Source: Ficedula albicollis
Taxonomy: Eukaryota > Chordata > Aves > Passeriformes > Muscicapidae
DNA length: 64,000 nt
NCBI RefSeq assembly: GCF_000247815.1
Contig: NC_021674.1
Location: forward strand, 28,832,901 to 28,896,900
Direction: 5' to 3'
Part shown: in pieces, positions 26,098-39,008 of the stretch
How the letters are laid out: every line of letters begins with the position of its first letter
Position numbering within the stretch: the stretch's first letter is position 1
Position numbers and translations under genes: made by a program
The notes under the pieces: model-generated
What the model was told of the DNA's origin: nothing
The model's input: only the letters and a program-made list of their open reading frames with translations
Databases searched by the model: none

Positions 26098-29000
26098 CTG
26101 TACAACTCCATTGTCATGATGCAAAAATAATTTGTCATGTGTGTATACATTCTTGCCAAACCATCTCAATTTTTGAGCGATAGTCACGTTAAGAAGCAAA
26201 AGCCAAATAGAATGGTATTTCTAGAACATTTCAAGTGCATACATTAATTATAAATTACTTAATTTAAAACTGCACCCACAGTCTAGGTAAATTTTGTAAT
26301 ATTACATTTAGCTTCAGTATTGTCAGTAAAAGTTTGGTGTGAGGTTACTTGAACTTATAGCCCAGGACTGAAGTCATTGCAGCAATGGAGGAGAAACTAC
26401 CTATATTAATTACTGAGCTTTTTCACAAGAAAAATTTGGACTTTTTGGGTTTTTTTCTCCCATTTTCTGTAGAAAAACATTGTTACCTTACATATGTGGG
26501 CTATGTCTTGTTGATAGGCAGAAGTTTTGCTTTTTAGCTATGCTGATATCATTAAATTGGCAAAACCCCTGTAGTGTGAATACAGTTATTGCTAGAATAA
26601 AAGTGCTTATATTAGTAGATCTTATTCTATTTCAACAGGAGAAATAATTTACACACCCATAAATCCCCTTATGTTTTTGAGACTCTATCTGCACTAGGGC
26701 TTTTATTGTAGTACTTCACTGGCAGTCAGGTTCACTAATTCCCTTTCTACACTGACACTGAATCAGGGTAATGTGCCAGTAGGCACAGCATTATACTTGC
26801 CTAAGTTTTCCCAGAGCAAGCAGAAGGTAATTGTGAAATCTTGTCAGAAAAAAAAAAAGTCAGAGTTTTCTCTCTTTGGAAAGTATAAAATCCTTTTGAG
26901 CTGTAAACAAGTTTTAGCCATAAACCTTTATCTGAAGCCCACACATTTAATTTTTGAATTCTTCCTCTGTGTCTCTCCAGAGACCCTTAGATTGTTTATG
27001 CTGCCAATCTGCTCTGCACTCCTAACACCCTTTGTCAAACTCACCTTCCAACTTCAAGTCCTTGTCTTAGAGGCATGTTATAGTTCATCACTGATGTCCT
27101 TGGCAAAGGGCAAAGGAGCCAGGTGGTGAATGCAGCTCATAAGGGAGGACTTCTATTGCCTGAAAAGACATGGAGGTACTTACATGTGAAAAATGGGAGA
27201 GGAAAGTATTTGCTATTCATAACTTTAACAAAAACAAGCATTTGTTCTTGTTCTCAATAAAAAAAAATCACAAGGAAAAGATACTTTGGAGAAGAAAAAA
27301 ATCAAAAATTCCCCAAACATGTTCTCCATAATTAAAGACCCTATTTCTCTTTCTTCTCCAAAAGAAATGGATTGTAGGAGAAAAGGCACGAATGAACCTG
27401 GTAACCTTTGGTCAAGAATGTTGGGATTACAGCCACCAGTTGTAGTGTGGGCAGTGACTGAGTCCATTTGCCTCTTACAGCTCACTATGGGAGCCCCTTC
27501 TGCCCAGTGTCTTTCACCATGACATCCACCATGAGCACTTAAAGAGCAAACTTCAGAAAGTCATTGCAAGAGGCTCATGAAACATCGGTTTTAAAAGCAA
27601 AGCAAGTTAAATACTACTTGCAAGTAAAACGCTGTCTAAAAAGGATAAATCCACATGACTGTCTGACCCATCAGATTTCCACTTCCCTTCAGTCTGAGGT
27701 TGCACAGGGTTCAGTGACAAAAACAATTGTGCTGAAAGCTGCTGACAGAAGAGGTAGCAGAGGGAAGGCTGTGTTTCTCCAGCCACAAGTACAAGTTCAG
27801 ATATCATGCCTCACCAGAGTGGTTTTAACTCTTTTACAAAGTTTTTTTTTAGTCTTTGGGAACCAGTTTACTGTTTCCTCCCTTCTGTCTTGATATAAGT
27901 TTATAATAGTATTATAAATGTTGAAAGGTGTTGTTCAAAACATCCAAAACCTACTGTGCACTAGATTAATTCAAGTTAGAGTTCCTTGAGTTAAATCCCT
28001 GCCAAGCAATTCCTCTGAAATTTAGAGAGTTGTATAAGTCAGACCCAGACTGAAGCACTCACAAATTTCTAGGTAATTTAAATCTGGACTCAGGCATTTT
28101 ATTGACATGTTTACTTGATGTGATTTTCTTTTTTTTTTTTTTAAGTCTCTGTCGCTTTATTTGCCTCTCTGAATTCTGAAGCCATATCAGGAGAAAAAAA
28201 AAAGCCTTTGCAACTTTCACAACGTAGGTAAAAACAAGAAAAGTTAAAAAACATTAAGAAGCCTTTTCTGGTTTCGCAGGATTCTGATTTGCATTTTGTA
28301 TTTTAAAGATTTTGGGAGAAAAATATCTGAGATTTGCCTGCTCTCATGAACAGAGCACCCACGCCTTTCAGAGACATTCCTACTCACAATCTCATCAAAT
28401 TACAGATGGGCTGAACGCTGATTATCCAAACCTTGGTTTTTTTTATTTGCGTGATGAAGTGTCACCATGGTATTAGCAGGCTTAATAATTTGGAAAGTCA
28501 CGATTTGATTGCCTCCATTTGAATGCAGCTCTACCTTGGCAACCGAGTGTTTGTGAACGCCTTGCCTGCAGTCGGTCCCGTGGCAGGGCTGGCCCTGGTC
28601 TGGGCGGCAGGGAGGGGAGCCTCACATGATTCCTTTGTTGTACAGCCTCTGACACAGATCTTATTTACTACTTTCTAGCCCAGACTCCCTCTCTGAGTGC
28701 TTTACCGTGGCAGAGTTTTTATAGCATAGTCATATTATCCATATTTGTGGCTGCCCTGTGCCAGTTTATGGTGTCCACCCCCTACTGCACAACTTTACTC
28801 CTGGTCCTTAACTCCAAATCCCTGCTCAGCTTTTTGTTTCTGAAATCATGCACTGGCCTTGCTCCAGCTCTTCAGAATTTATTTCCCTCACTTTTACGGG
28901 GATTCCCATACTTCTGGCTTTTTGACCCTTTTTCCAGTTAATTTTCAAACTGAATTTTCCATCCCTGCTTCCAGACCCTGACTATTAACCATGCTTTATG

Positions 29001-31414
29001 CCACACACAGTGGCTTGCTGTGGGTTTTACCTTCTCTGTGCTCTTAGTTTGTACTTGGCTCAAATTTAATACATGGACCTGCCCTGTTTTTATGCTTAGT
29101 AAGCCCATCTGAAGATAAGAATTTGCCACATCCTTGTTAAGAAATAGTCTACGGCTCCAAAATAAAAGCATTCACCTCCATTACCCTTGGTCAGAAGAGT
29201 ATTTGGGCTACAAGGAGCTGGCTTGCCATTTTTTCCCACTGATACCCATGGTGAGGCTCAAGGAATTGCTGTTCCCTCTTTGGCTCAGCTACTGGCCATT
29301 CTGTTGTCCATCCCTGTACTTCACTTTTATGTCCTTCTTTGACGTGTGGAATGATTCTGCAGGCAGGCAATTTATGATAAAGGATCTCACAGAGCATTTC
29401 AAATTGTTACTGTCCCCAAGATACATTTTCCAGACAGCTGGTTCAGCATGCAAGAGCTCATAACTCAGTATTTTCCATCAATGTCTTATGCACATTAGGA
29501 TTGTCAAGGGGATTTTGCCAGGACCATTTTCAGGAGTGAGCTAATAGAGAAACATTCACCTCAGTTTGCAAAGAATTTTTCGGGCAATGCCTGTTAATAA
29601 TAACGGTGATGATGATTGTTATTGTTTGTTTCACTGGGAAGTATGTCATTCAGATGTAGATTTTGGTCTGTTGTGGTAGTTTTATGTGTGATCCAATTTT
29701 CCCAGGGGTGTGAATGGATTGCTGTTTATACAATGCAGCTGTGTTTTGGGTAGACTGGTACATAAGCTGTGGACACAATTTTTCTCTGAGAGGCTCTGGT
29801 TTTATTTCCCTCTGACAACACTAATATGCAGCTTTTACAATTGGCATGAATGTTGGATTTTCTGCAGATTCCTCAGAAAAATGAGGAACACAGAATTTTT
29901 AAGCAATTATAACTAGTATCAATTATGAAGTTGTTATAATTATAAAGTAACACAAAATGAAAACAAAAACTCAATGAAAACTCTGGCACAAATAAATATT
30001 TGTGTCCAGAAGAGTGATTCTGGATTGGGCCTTGTCATGCAAAGCAGATAAATAAGTTAAATAATATAGAACGAGTGGCTGCATATATGGCAGAAACTTA
30101 TTAATTTATTAATATTTAAAAACAAAATTTGTATAATAATTTACATACTATATGTCAATGTGTTGTATTTCATTAAATCTAACTATAGGGCATTTTTATA
30201 TTTTAAATTATCCTATATTTCATGTTATATGTTAAATGTAAATTATATAATTATTTTTGTTATTTATATTAAGACATTTAATTTTATGAGGAGAATAGAT
30301 TTTTTTAAACTATGCAATGGATTCTATCAGGTCAATTTCTCATTAAAACTAGTATCATGCTCCTTGCAGCAACTAAAATCTCCAGCTGGAGATATGGACA
30401 AAATACACCTGGAAGTATTCAGGCAGTCGTGGCTCTCCATTATCAGGGAACAGGAACTGAAGGGTGAGATTACTCACTATGTTGACTGGGTCAATGGGGT
30501 TGGGCACAAGAATTGATACCATCCCAAAAACTAAAGCTCTAAACTTTCACAGCTCTCTGCAGTGATAGAAGGATCCATGTAGGGAATGCTGGCACTTCAG
30601 TCACTCCTTCAAAGGGGATATGGTTTGAAAACATTGTCTAACACTAATATATCACTTAACGGTGGGGGAGACAGAAACATCTGGATGTGCAAGAAGGCCA
30701 GCCACTCAGGGATGTTTTCAGAGACAGCACCCTCTGAAAAAGCAGACACTTGTTCTTTCTGCTCTTTGGTTTAGGAAGGCCTGGAAAGAGAGACCACTGT
30801 ATATAGAACCAGACTCACAGTGCTTGCAAGACATATCTAGTTGGGGTATTTTGGGGGGAAAAAAAAAGAAAAAGCAAGAACAGACAAAACAAAACCAAAC
30901 TCCAAATTAACAAAAAGCAAACCAAACAACAAAAAAATCCATCAAAAATTTCCCCAGTAAACAACTTTACTCCCCAAAGGACACCTCTTCCCCCCAAACA
31001 CCATACTATATGCCAATTTCTGAAACATTCCAAGTGTTGACCAAATGTATATTGGCCTGTTGACCAAGAAGCTTGGACATGATTAGAGGTCTGGATGCCT
31101 TTATTTTGGGAACTCTCACCTTCTTCTGAGAGACGAGGTTTTTATTTCTCATCATGTTTGCTGAGATACCAGTCATGAATACACCCTAAGAAACTCCCAG
31201 TTGCTATTAAAATCCCCTGGCTGTCTGTTAAAATATTCACTTCAGCCTCTGCCTATGATGGAATGCGCCCATCAGTTTTCCACACAGTGTGAGCAAAAAA
31301 ATGGGGTCTTATCTTAAGGGAGATATTCGTGTGCCATCAGAACACAGATGTTTTGCCTTTTCATTTAATCTCCTCCCTGTCTCCACTCTTTTTTCAAGGA
31401 CTCTTCACACCCCA

Positions 31415-31536
31415 GCACTATGCAGCATCACATCATGTCTGTGTGTGTGCTTTCACATGTTTGTGTCTTCAGACGGCACTATGCAGCATCACATCATGTC
31501 TGTGTGTTTGCTTTCACATGTTTGTGTCTTTAGACA
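31415..31536. repeat. 61-bp tandem direct duplication
   Basis: Adjacent units 31415-31475 and 31476-31536 with about three differences. It is followed by an 11-bp duplication of the word TAGACAGTGTG. Confidence 0.92.
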
Positions 31537-33596
31537 GTGTGATAGACAGTGTGATACATGAAGCTTTCCTGAGCTGAAATAGGTACATTCAGACCTATAG
31601 AGTCAATTTATAAAGCAGATCAAACTAGATTGCCATAATCCTATAAATCTACATATTGACCTTGTGTATCAGAGCCTTCTGTAAGCTACAGATAGGATAG
31701 TAAGGATTTGCCAGCGTGGGCTTGGAATGATTGCATTACTCACAGGTAAATAAACTGAGTTGTCTCTAAGAACAAAAGGAATGGCAACAAGGACTCAGCA
31801 GCAGATGGCATTCAGTCTCTAAGCAGCCATCAGGCTAAAAATCTGTATCTGTATTTGTGTTAAGGAGTGGGGAAAGGATTGAATGAGGCCAGCCAGTGTA
31901 GCAGTGGTATCTTTTCACATGTACCATGGACAAAGTCATGTCACTAATAAAGTTTGGATGGGATCACTCATTAGATACTTCTGTTCCTCAGCTACAGGTT
32001 GTGATTTTTGAAAAGCCTTCTTGGTGCTAGTTTTGCTACTGTTCCTGCACACAAAGCAACAGTTCATCCAGCCAGTTCCCTCACCCAAGCAGCACCTGCA
32101 GTGTCCCCTATGCTGGCATTGTGCAGGGGTGGCAGAGTGCTCCACACGAGGCACATGGCTTTATGCTCACCTTTTCTGCTCCATGCCCCTCTCCTTTCCC
32201 TGGTTTGCACTATCCTACCAGACCTAATCCAGAGTCACAGACGTAAGAGCTTTATCCCACTGCTGTCCTGTCCTCAGTGGTTCATCTCAGGCTAATCCAG
32301 TGTCAGTATAAAAACAGCTTTCTCACTTTGCAGAGAGGCTTTCAGCAGCTTCTTATTGGATCCAGACAGCAGGAACTGCATGGTGCCAGAGGCAGGGCTC
32401 TGGTGGACCCTTGGCTCTTGGAAAAACCAGTGAAGAAGCCTAGAATGTTCTCTAGCTTCTTCCATCTGTGCACTGGTTCTGGAATATGAGTCAGCTCACA
32501 ACATAGTGTGAGCAGAGAAAGGAGAATTTGCTGATTTTTGCTCATGAGGCGAATAAGGTGTAATTCCATAAAGGCGTAAGTATATCTATTTTAAAAATTG
32601 AAGATATTTCAGTGACTTTATGTTTGTGAAGTTCAGATGAGTTAGAAATTATCTACATCAGGATACTGTCACTGATTTCAGCTGAAAATCCTCAGGGTTT
32701 CTGTGAACTTGAACACTCCAATAAGTGTCAAGATCGGCATCTACATCCAAACAAAAATCCTGGGGAAAAGTGATGCCTGTGTTTTGTTATAGGTCATGTG
32801 GCCTGGCCAATCCAAGGAAAGAAGCCAGGAATCCTGACTTTAGCTCCTAAAATGCTATTTCAGCCAGTTTTCACTTCTATACATAGCAGTGGGAAGAAAA
32901 CATCACTGTGGCCAAACTGCAGAGGAGAATTTGTTCAAATCCTAGGAACACTGTGGTGCATCTGTGTGCTCTTTCCTTCTGGCTCATGGGCTGTTTCATG
33001 TGGTTAATGGCTTGGCAGAGGAAAAATTGATTAGGGTGAGCAGCTTGTGAATCTCAAAGCATTTTGATTTTCAATTTAGATAAATATCAGAAAGGTCAGA
33101 AGCTTCTAAGGAATTCCTCCCATCCCTTAACTGGAGAAATCAAATGGACAGGTGTGTCATGTAGAGAACTACACTGCAAATTGTATCAGAAGTGTCAGAT
33201 GGAACCATCTTTTTTAATACATAAGGATCTACCCTGATTATTTGAATCTGTGAGACATTTTTCTGATTTGATAGGAGAGCTGGCAAATTTCTCATGGGGA
33301 AAAAAAATCCTAACCTTTACACCTTTACTTATTTGGTGTCCTCATTTGGGCTGAGATAGAGTTCTCTTTTTTTTCTTTTTAACTTCTAGAGTGTTCTATT
33401 TTGGAAGCTTAATAGTCTTAGACTTCTTTAGAAGTTTCCTAAATTCTAAAATTTATGCTGTATTACCCAAGTTTTGCCCAGTCAATGCCCATGGGTCTCA
33501 AGTTTACAATTCTTACACCAAGAAGGTGCTCCATCATCTGGTCCATCATCAGGAGACTCCTGCTTCTTCCACAGCCTTCTACCTAGACATGAATAC

Positions 33597-33716
33597 CTTC
33601 TACCTGCAGTTGAAATACTCTTTTTTTTCGTCTCATTAAGCCATTGTTTTAGAAGTCTTCTACCTGCAGTTGAAATACTCTTTTTTTTTGTCTCATTAAG
33701 CCATTGTTTTAGAAGT
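33597..33716. repeat. 60-bp tandem direct duplication
   Basis: Adjacent units 33597-33656 and 33657-33716 differ at a single base in the T-run (TTTCG versus TTTTG). The 60-bp length keeps the plus-strand ORF open, which explains the repeated peptide there; it is not a gene. Confidence 0.93.
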
Positions 33717-34398
33717 TATACTGCATAATTAATAATTCAGAGTAATAACTTTTCAATGAGAATGCATTGTACTTTAGTATTTTAATCATTGCAGTTGTCT
33801 CCTGTTAAAGTTTCCTATAAACTTTTCAACTTCAGGGTCATGAAAGTTTCCAAAAAATAAATTATTCACTGCAAATCCTGACAGGTAACAAAACTTTAGG
33901 ACCTGAACAGATAAATAATGTTTTTAGTGGGAGTAGCTTCTGAAAACTTGTAGAACCTTTTGTATTGGGATGGTATCATGTTCTCTGATTGCCTCACAGT
34001 CTTTCTGGCTTGACCTTTCTAAAGCATCTAAAAAAGCAGACTCTGAAATTAATCCATAACATCAGTGTTTCAGTAAAAGAGTATTTGTTTATCTCTGCCC
34101 ATCATCTTCCTTAGTTTTTAACATCAATAGTAAATGTGGGTGTCAAAAAACTACTCCAGTGTTATGTGCACATGAATTTCCCAATATTTTAATTCCCAGG
34201 GACAGAAGCATTTTAGATAAGGATATTTCAGCTCTCAACAGCATCAAAGATATCCTGATACTGACACCAAGAACAACTACACCAAGCAGCTAGGAGGAGT
34301 AGACAGGGTATCAGTGGAGGAGAAGACGGGTAGAAATTCTGCAAAAATAATTTGTTTATTGATTTCTTTTCAACACGTGGTTTCAGTGTGTCTCTCAC

Positions 34399-34484
34399 AT
34401 TTGATTTTTGGGCTTTTGGTAGAATCCAGAAGGAGATATAAATCGTTGAACTTGAGCATTTTGAGGAGAATTCATCAAGAAAGC
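34399..34484 (-). CDS. Internal 86-nt coding exon, unknown protein
   Basis: Minus-strand exon with acceptor CATCGCTACAG and donor CAAAT|GTGAGA, a good donor consensus. It starts at a codon boundary (phase 0) and leaves two bases (phase 2), matching the donor upstream at 34722 and the acceptor downstream at 26097. The peptide contains AFLMNSPQNAQ and RFISPSGFYQKPKNQ: polar, with Pro and aromatic residues, and no membrane segment. The other two frames contain a stop or no useful splice pairing. No family recognised. Confidence 0.5.
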
Positions 34485-34721
34485 CTGTAGCGATGACAAT
34501 GTCCATCTGGGTAGCAGCTCTCTCTTTTATCTCGGGCATTTCTCAGCATTGCCCTGTAATGCTCTTACACTCAAGATCGCTGAAGCAACAAGCAGAACCC
34601 AGGAAAGTTTCACACCCCTGGGAACTGAGAATTAGAAACAGACAGATCCACAAGCAAGGTGACCCTTTCTCTCTTGAGGCACCTTCAAAGGGGATCTGGA
34701 GGTGAAAGGTTTACTCTTTAC

Positions 34722-34843
34722 CTTCAGTTTCTTCTGTGTGGATTTATTTTCCACTTGTAAACAAAGTTGTTGTCTAATAATAATCTCTTCTATTGGAATA
34801 TCCATTTTTGCAAGCAGTAAAATGGCACCCACATGCAAATTTA
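34722..34843 (-). CDS. Internal coding exon (122 nt), unknown protein
   Basis: Minus-strand exon ending CTGAAG|GTAAAG, a strong donor in phase 0 that fits the next exon 237 bp downstream. The encoded peptide includes LLAKMDIPIEEIIIRQQ and ends in a Lys-rich stretch (STQKKLK), suggesting an amphipathic helix. The acceptor chosen (GCTTCCAG, giving phase 1 upstream) is only fair; an in-frame stop lies just before it, so the exon cannot extend much further. The initiating exon is not identified. Confidence 0.42.
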
Positions 34844-35694
34844 CTGGAAGCATTTATTCATTTCTAGAAGTGCTTAAGTGGGTTTAATTGGGACCACTGT
34901 AATGAAATTAGTAATGCTAGAGACTTCTGCTGCAGTGTGAGTGTGCTTGTAGAAACAGAGGTGGATTTGGTGAATTGGTGCTGACTTCTGTCCAAAAACA
35001 GACAGAAAGGAAAAGCAGTAGAAAGACTCCCACTTGTTCACTTCTTATTTAATTTCTCCAGTTATTAATGTCATTAGGTTGTTTTCCCAGTACTTGCTGC
35101 TGATGGCTGGAAATTCCATGGATTGATATGGACCAGTACCAAGAACTTGTGAATGATTTAAGGTGGAGATTATTCTTTTACTTTGGGCTGTATAACATGG
35201 TATCAATAAGAATAATAGGACCCCATTACTGTGTGCAGGGCTTTGTGCCAGGCTGTGGGCAAGGTAGACCATGACCTGTGTTCTCATTTTACAGATATCT
35301 GTATTCTGGCTCTGACATTCATGTGTTTCTCAGCAAGCTGCCACGGGAAAAAAAAAAAAAAAAAGAAAAAAAAAGTGCAAAAAGGGAAAACTTAAAAGAC
35401 TGTGAATCATGTCTCAGGAGCTGCTAATGATCGCCCTTCAGCTGCTAGCACAATGCCTGTAAATGTCTATTTAGGAAAAGAGCAACATGAATTCTAATGC
35501 CAGTGATCAGCACTCTTATGGTTAGTAGTTACACATGTGGTGCCATTTTGTGAGGTTAAATCACATCTCTTCTTTCTCAGCTAAGTGTTCAGAATGATTT
35601 TGTCTCTTTTTTTTCCCTCATTGCTCATTAGAGAAATCAGAAGTGGGAAAAAGCTACTGCAGTTGATGTGTGCACACTCTGATAGTGGGAAAGA

Positions 35695-35940
35695 TAGAAC
35701 AGACTAGACTGTTCCACTTGAAAGGGGTTTACAATGGTCTTCTGGTACAACTGCCTGACCAATTCAGGGCTGGCCAAAAACTGAAACACTTTGTTAAGGA
35801 CATGGTTCAAATGCCTCTTAACCATTGACAGGCTTGGGACATCAATCACCTCTTTAGGGTGCCTGTTCCAGAGTTTGACCATCCTCTCAGTAAAGAAATG
35901 CATCCAAATGTCCAGTCAACCAGCTTTTCTCAGAAACTAG
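35695..35940 (-). mobile_element. Old CR1 LINE 3' fragment, antisense
   Basis: Diverged CR1 on the minus strand. Recognisable CR1-like phrases in plus-strand order are CAATGGTCTTCTGGTACAAC, GCCTCTTAACC, GGGTGCCTGTTCCAGAGTTTG and CCATCCTCTCAGTAAAGAAA. The terminal octamer-type repeat is lost or degraded. Based on recalled avian CR1 consensus. Confidence 0.75.
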
Positions 35941-36788
35941 ATGTACCTTATAATCCATTTTTTGCCTAGCTGTATACTTCCAACAAAATCCATTCATTAT
36001 TTTTGTCAATATAAAAAATATCAGGAACAACAAAACCCTATAAACCAATCAAGACTTATTTAATTTAAGTTAACTTGATTCTAATTCAGAATAGGAAGTA
36101 TTTATCCTTGTTGTTTTTCAAAGACTGATTTTTTCTTTTTCTCCTGGGCTTGGATCTTTATTTGCCAAAGATCTGTCTTGAGCACTGTTTCTCAAACCAC
36201 ATATTGTACTTTCGAGTTGAGTTGATCTGTTTCAGTATGTAAACAAGAATTAGAGCTTTGGGCTCATGTTCAACCTCATCAGTATTGTTTGAAAGGCTTG
36301 GTACTTCCCCTGAAACTGTCTAGGATGGAAGACTCAAAATTGCCCAGGACACACACATTTTTCTAGTAACACAACAATGAAGGAGGAAACGTCTATCCCT
36401 ATAATGTGTCACTAAAAGGTGTAGAGAGATCTGAGGTGGGCAGCTGAGACTTTCTGTTAAAAGACTTTTGAATGCTTAGATGGCATGGCTAAAGATGCCA
36501 AGTTTGAGATATTTATCAATTCCCAGTTTGTAGGTTTGGATTTTTCCTGATGTAAAAGACATATAAGGAGTTGCTCCAGGAAAAGTATTGCTGACAGGAG
36601 TCTGCAGCCAAAAATAATTTAGGAGAGATTATGCTCCATTTTACCTGTAACTGAAGTCTTATGTCATCGTTAGCTCTTCCCTTCATTAGTTCTGCTCCTC
36701 AGTATAGTCCCTGACTCTGATTGCAGTTAAACTCTCCAAGCAGGGGATGTTTCCTGTTTCCTTCTCCTTCTCTACTAATGTTTCCTAT

Positions 36789-36818
36789 GGGACACTCCAG
36801 CTTCACAGGGAGTGTCCC
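36789..36818. repeat. 10-bp perfect inverted repeat at a duplication breakpoint
   Basis: GGGACACTCC (36789-36798) pairs with GGAGTGTCCC (36809-36818) across a 10-nt loop. The left boundary of the 605-bp duplication (about 36816) falls inside the right arm. Confidence 0.85.
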
Positions 36819-38021
36819 AGTAAGGTGGATCACAGGTGTGCAAAGGGCCATGAACTCACAGAGTAGGCTCGGTTGGTAGGTGTCCCAACATTACCAAGCA
36901 CTCTTTTCCCTCCTTTTAGTCCCCCTATTACTTAATTCTTCATCATTTCCTTAACCAGAAAGAGGTCTAGACAATGGACATACTTGAAAATGAAATGCCA
37001 TGCCAAAATATAAGTACCCCAAATAATAAACCTGATCTAAAACGAGTTTCATTTCAACTGAGGGGAAGACTTCTGGGTCTGCTGGCTCTCGCTGTAGCAG
37101 CAGTCAGGTAGCAAGCTCAGCAGTGTCCCACCAAACCACCTGCCTCAGGAGGTGGGACAGCAGGCAGGCAGGCAATTGGGCAGCATTTCCTTGCCAGTAC
37201 TGCTCCTGCAGATTTCGGATACATTAAGTGGTGGTTTTTCAGCATAAAATAATTCTGCGGACACTTCCGTGCAGCTGCTGCTCTGACAATGGTGATTGAC
37301 AGAAACAGGCTGGGAAATGTGCTCAGAGCTCAAAAGAAAGGCTGAGGAAGGCAAAGAGAGTGCAAAGATGGGGTGGGAGGAGGAGCTGTGTTGAGCAGGA
37401 ATCTGTGAGGGAGTTTCCCAGTAAGGTGGATCACAGGTGTGCAGGCAAAGGGCCATGAACTCACAGAGTAGGCTCGGTTGGTAGGTGTCCCAACATTACC
37501 AAGCACTCTTTTCCCTCCTTTTAGTCCCCCTATTACTTAATTCTTCATCATTTCCTTAACCAGAAAGAGGTCTAGACAATGGACATACTTGAAAATGAAA
37601 TGCCATGCCAAAATATAAGTACCCCAAATAATAAACCTGATCTAAAACGAGTTTCATTTCAACTGAGGGGAAGACTTCTGGGTCTGCTGGCTCTCGCTGT
37701 AGCAGCAGTCAGGTAGCAAGCTCAGCAGTGTCCCACCAAACCACCTGCCTCAGGAGGTGGGACAGCAGGCAGGCAGGCAATTGGGCAGCATTTCCTTGCC
37801 AGTACTGCTCCTGCAGATTTCGGATACATTAAGTGGTGGTTTTTCAGCATAAAATAATTCTGCGGACACTTCCGTGCAGCTGCTGCTCTGACAATGGTGA
37901 TTGACAGAAACAGGCTGGGAAATGTGCTCAGAGCTCAAAAGAAAGGCTGAGGAAGGCAAAGAGAGTGCAAAGATGGGGTGGGAGGAGGAGCTGTGTTGAG
38001 CAGGAATCTGTGAGGGAGTTT
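36816..38021. repeat. 605-bp tandem direct duplication
   Basis: Bases 36816-37416 recur at 37417-38021. The second copy has four extra bases (GGCA) near 37444, shifting the offset from 601 to 605; otherwise I see no differences. The duplicated peptide in ORFs on the minus strand is a by-product. Confidence 0.95.
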
Positions 38022-39008
38022 TAGTATTCCTAATGCTTTGATCATGTAGAAGAAGCCCTTTTCCAAAGCCCTCTCAACCCTTGTTGCTCTTATTTGGTGG
38101 AAAAAAACAAATGCAAAGACAACAGCCACTGGTCTGGACTGTGTCTAATATGTTTTTCACCATATCAAATACTAGTTTTTAAAATTGATAATTTAATTGA
38201 TTTCTTTGCCTGTCCTTCCTCACTTGCTCATATTGTATTCTCATGCTAGAATAAACACTTTCTATTCTGAGCTCTGAAAGACCATGACACCTTGCTGTTA
38301 AATAGACAGGTATAGATTTGAGAGCAAATCACATATCATTTCTTTCACCAGTGATTTTGTCATGCATAAAGAGACATCTCTGAACATGATTATGTATATA
38401 CATTTTGTTTATACCTAATGGGCTTTTTTGTGGCACTAAGATATCCATGAAGGTTTCTATCTGACTCTTGAGAGATCTGGTACCAAACTAACAGAGGGAA
38501 ATCAATGAGGATGCTATTTTCACCCTGACCACTGATTTGACTTTTTGTTTTCTTATTAAAAAATGCCAATGTCCTAGCAGTATTTTGTTAAGGGATATTT
38601 GGATATTTTGATTGAGCCCAGAATATGAAATCAAAGGGGAGCTTTATTGGCTCAATATAAATAACTTATACAGAGCATAGCACCCTTCTTTGTTGCATAG
38701 GATTGCAAAAGAGCAATACAGATCTGCACTTTTAATGTTATAACACAGAACTGTGTAGAAGACAGATGTGCAAAGCTAGATTTTTAGTCATTCGCAATCT
38801 GTTAGTAAGATATGGAAGATTTCCCCAAAATAATATTATCATCAACCATTTTGTTTATATATATATTCTGAGCCATATTTGCTGTAAATATGGGCTCTTT
38901 AAAATTAATTTAGTTATGTTTAGCCCTATGAAGTGGGTTGCATAAGGACAGCAGAATTTTGTGTTTTAACATGGCAGAGAGAGTGTCCTCTTGCTGTGTA
39001 CTTATTCA

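Larger units (their letters stand above)
26098..34398 (-). other. Proposed large intron (8.3 kb)
   Basis: Between proposed exons at 34.4 and 26.1 kb; starts GTGAGA on the minus strand. It contains short duplications at 31.4 and 33.6 kb and A-rich/T-rich tracts (28.13, 30.86 kb). No other exon with good sites was found. Bases about 28290-28580 are unusually complex and locally GC-richer and could be conserved regulatory DNA, but that is an impression only. Confidence 0.4.
34844..38998. other. Non-coding; intron or upstream DNA
   Basis: Contains an A-rich tract (35347-35375), a reverse-strand CR1 fragment and the 605-bp duplication. No supportable exon was found. Confidence 0.45.

Noticed and set aside
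34567..34616. 49-nt splice-flanked segment between the two proposed exons at 34.4 and 34.7 kb
   Set aside because: Including it would split an already short intron and its hydrophobic peptide does not fit its neighbours; the direct join is simpler.
35225..35310. Possible antisense MIR fragment (CTCATTTTACAGAT)
   Set aside because: Only about 14 bp of likeness; too short to claim.
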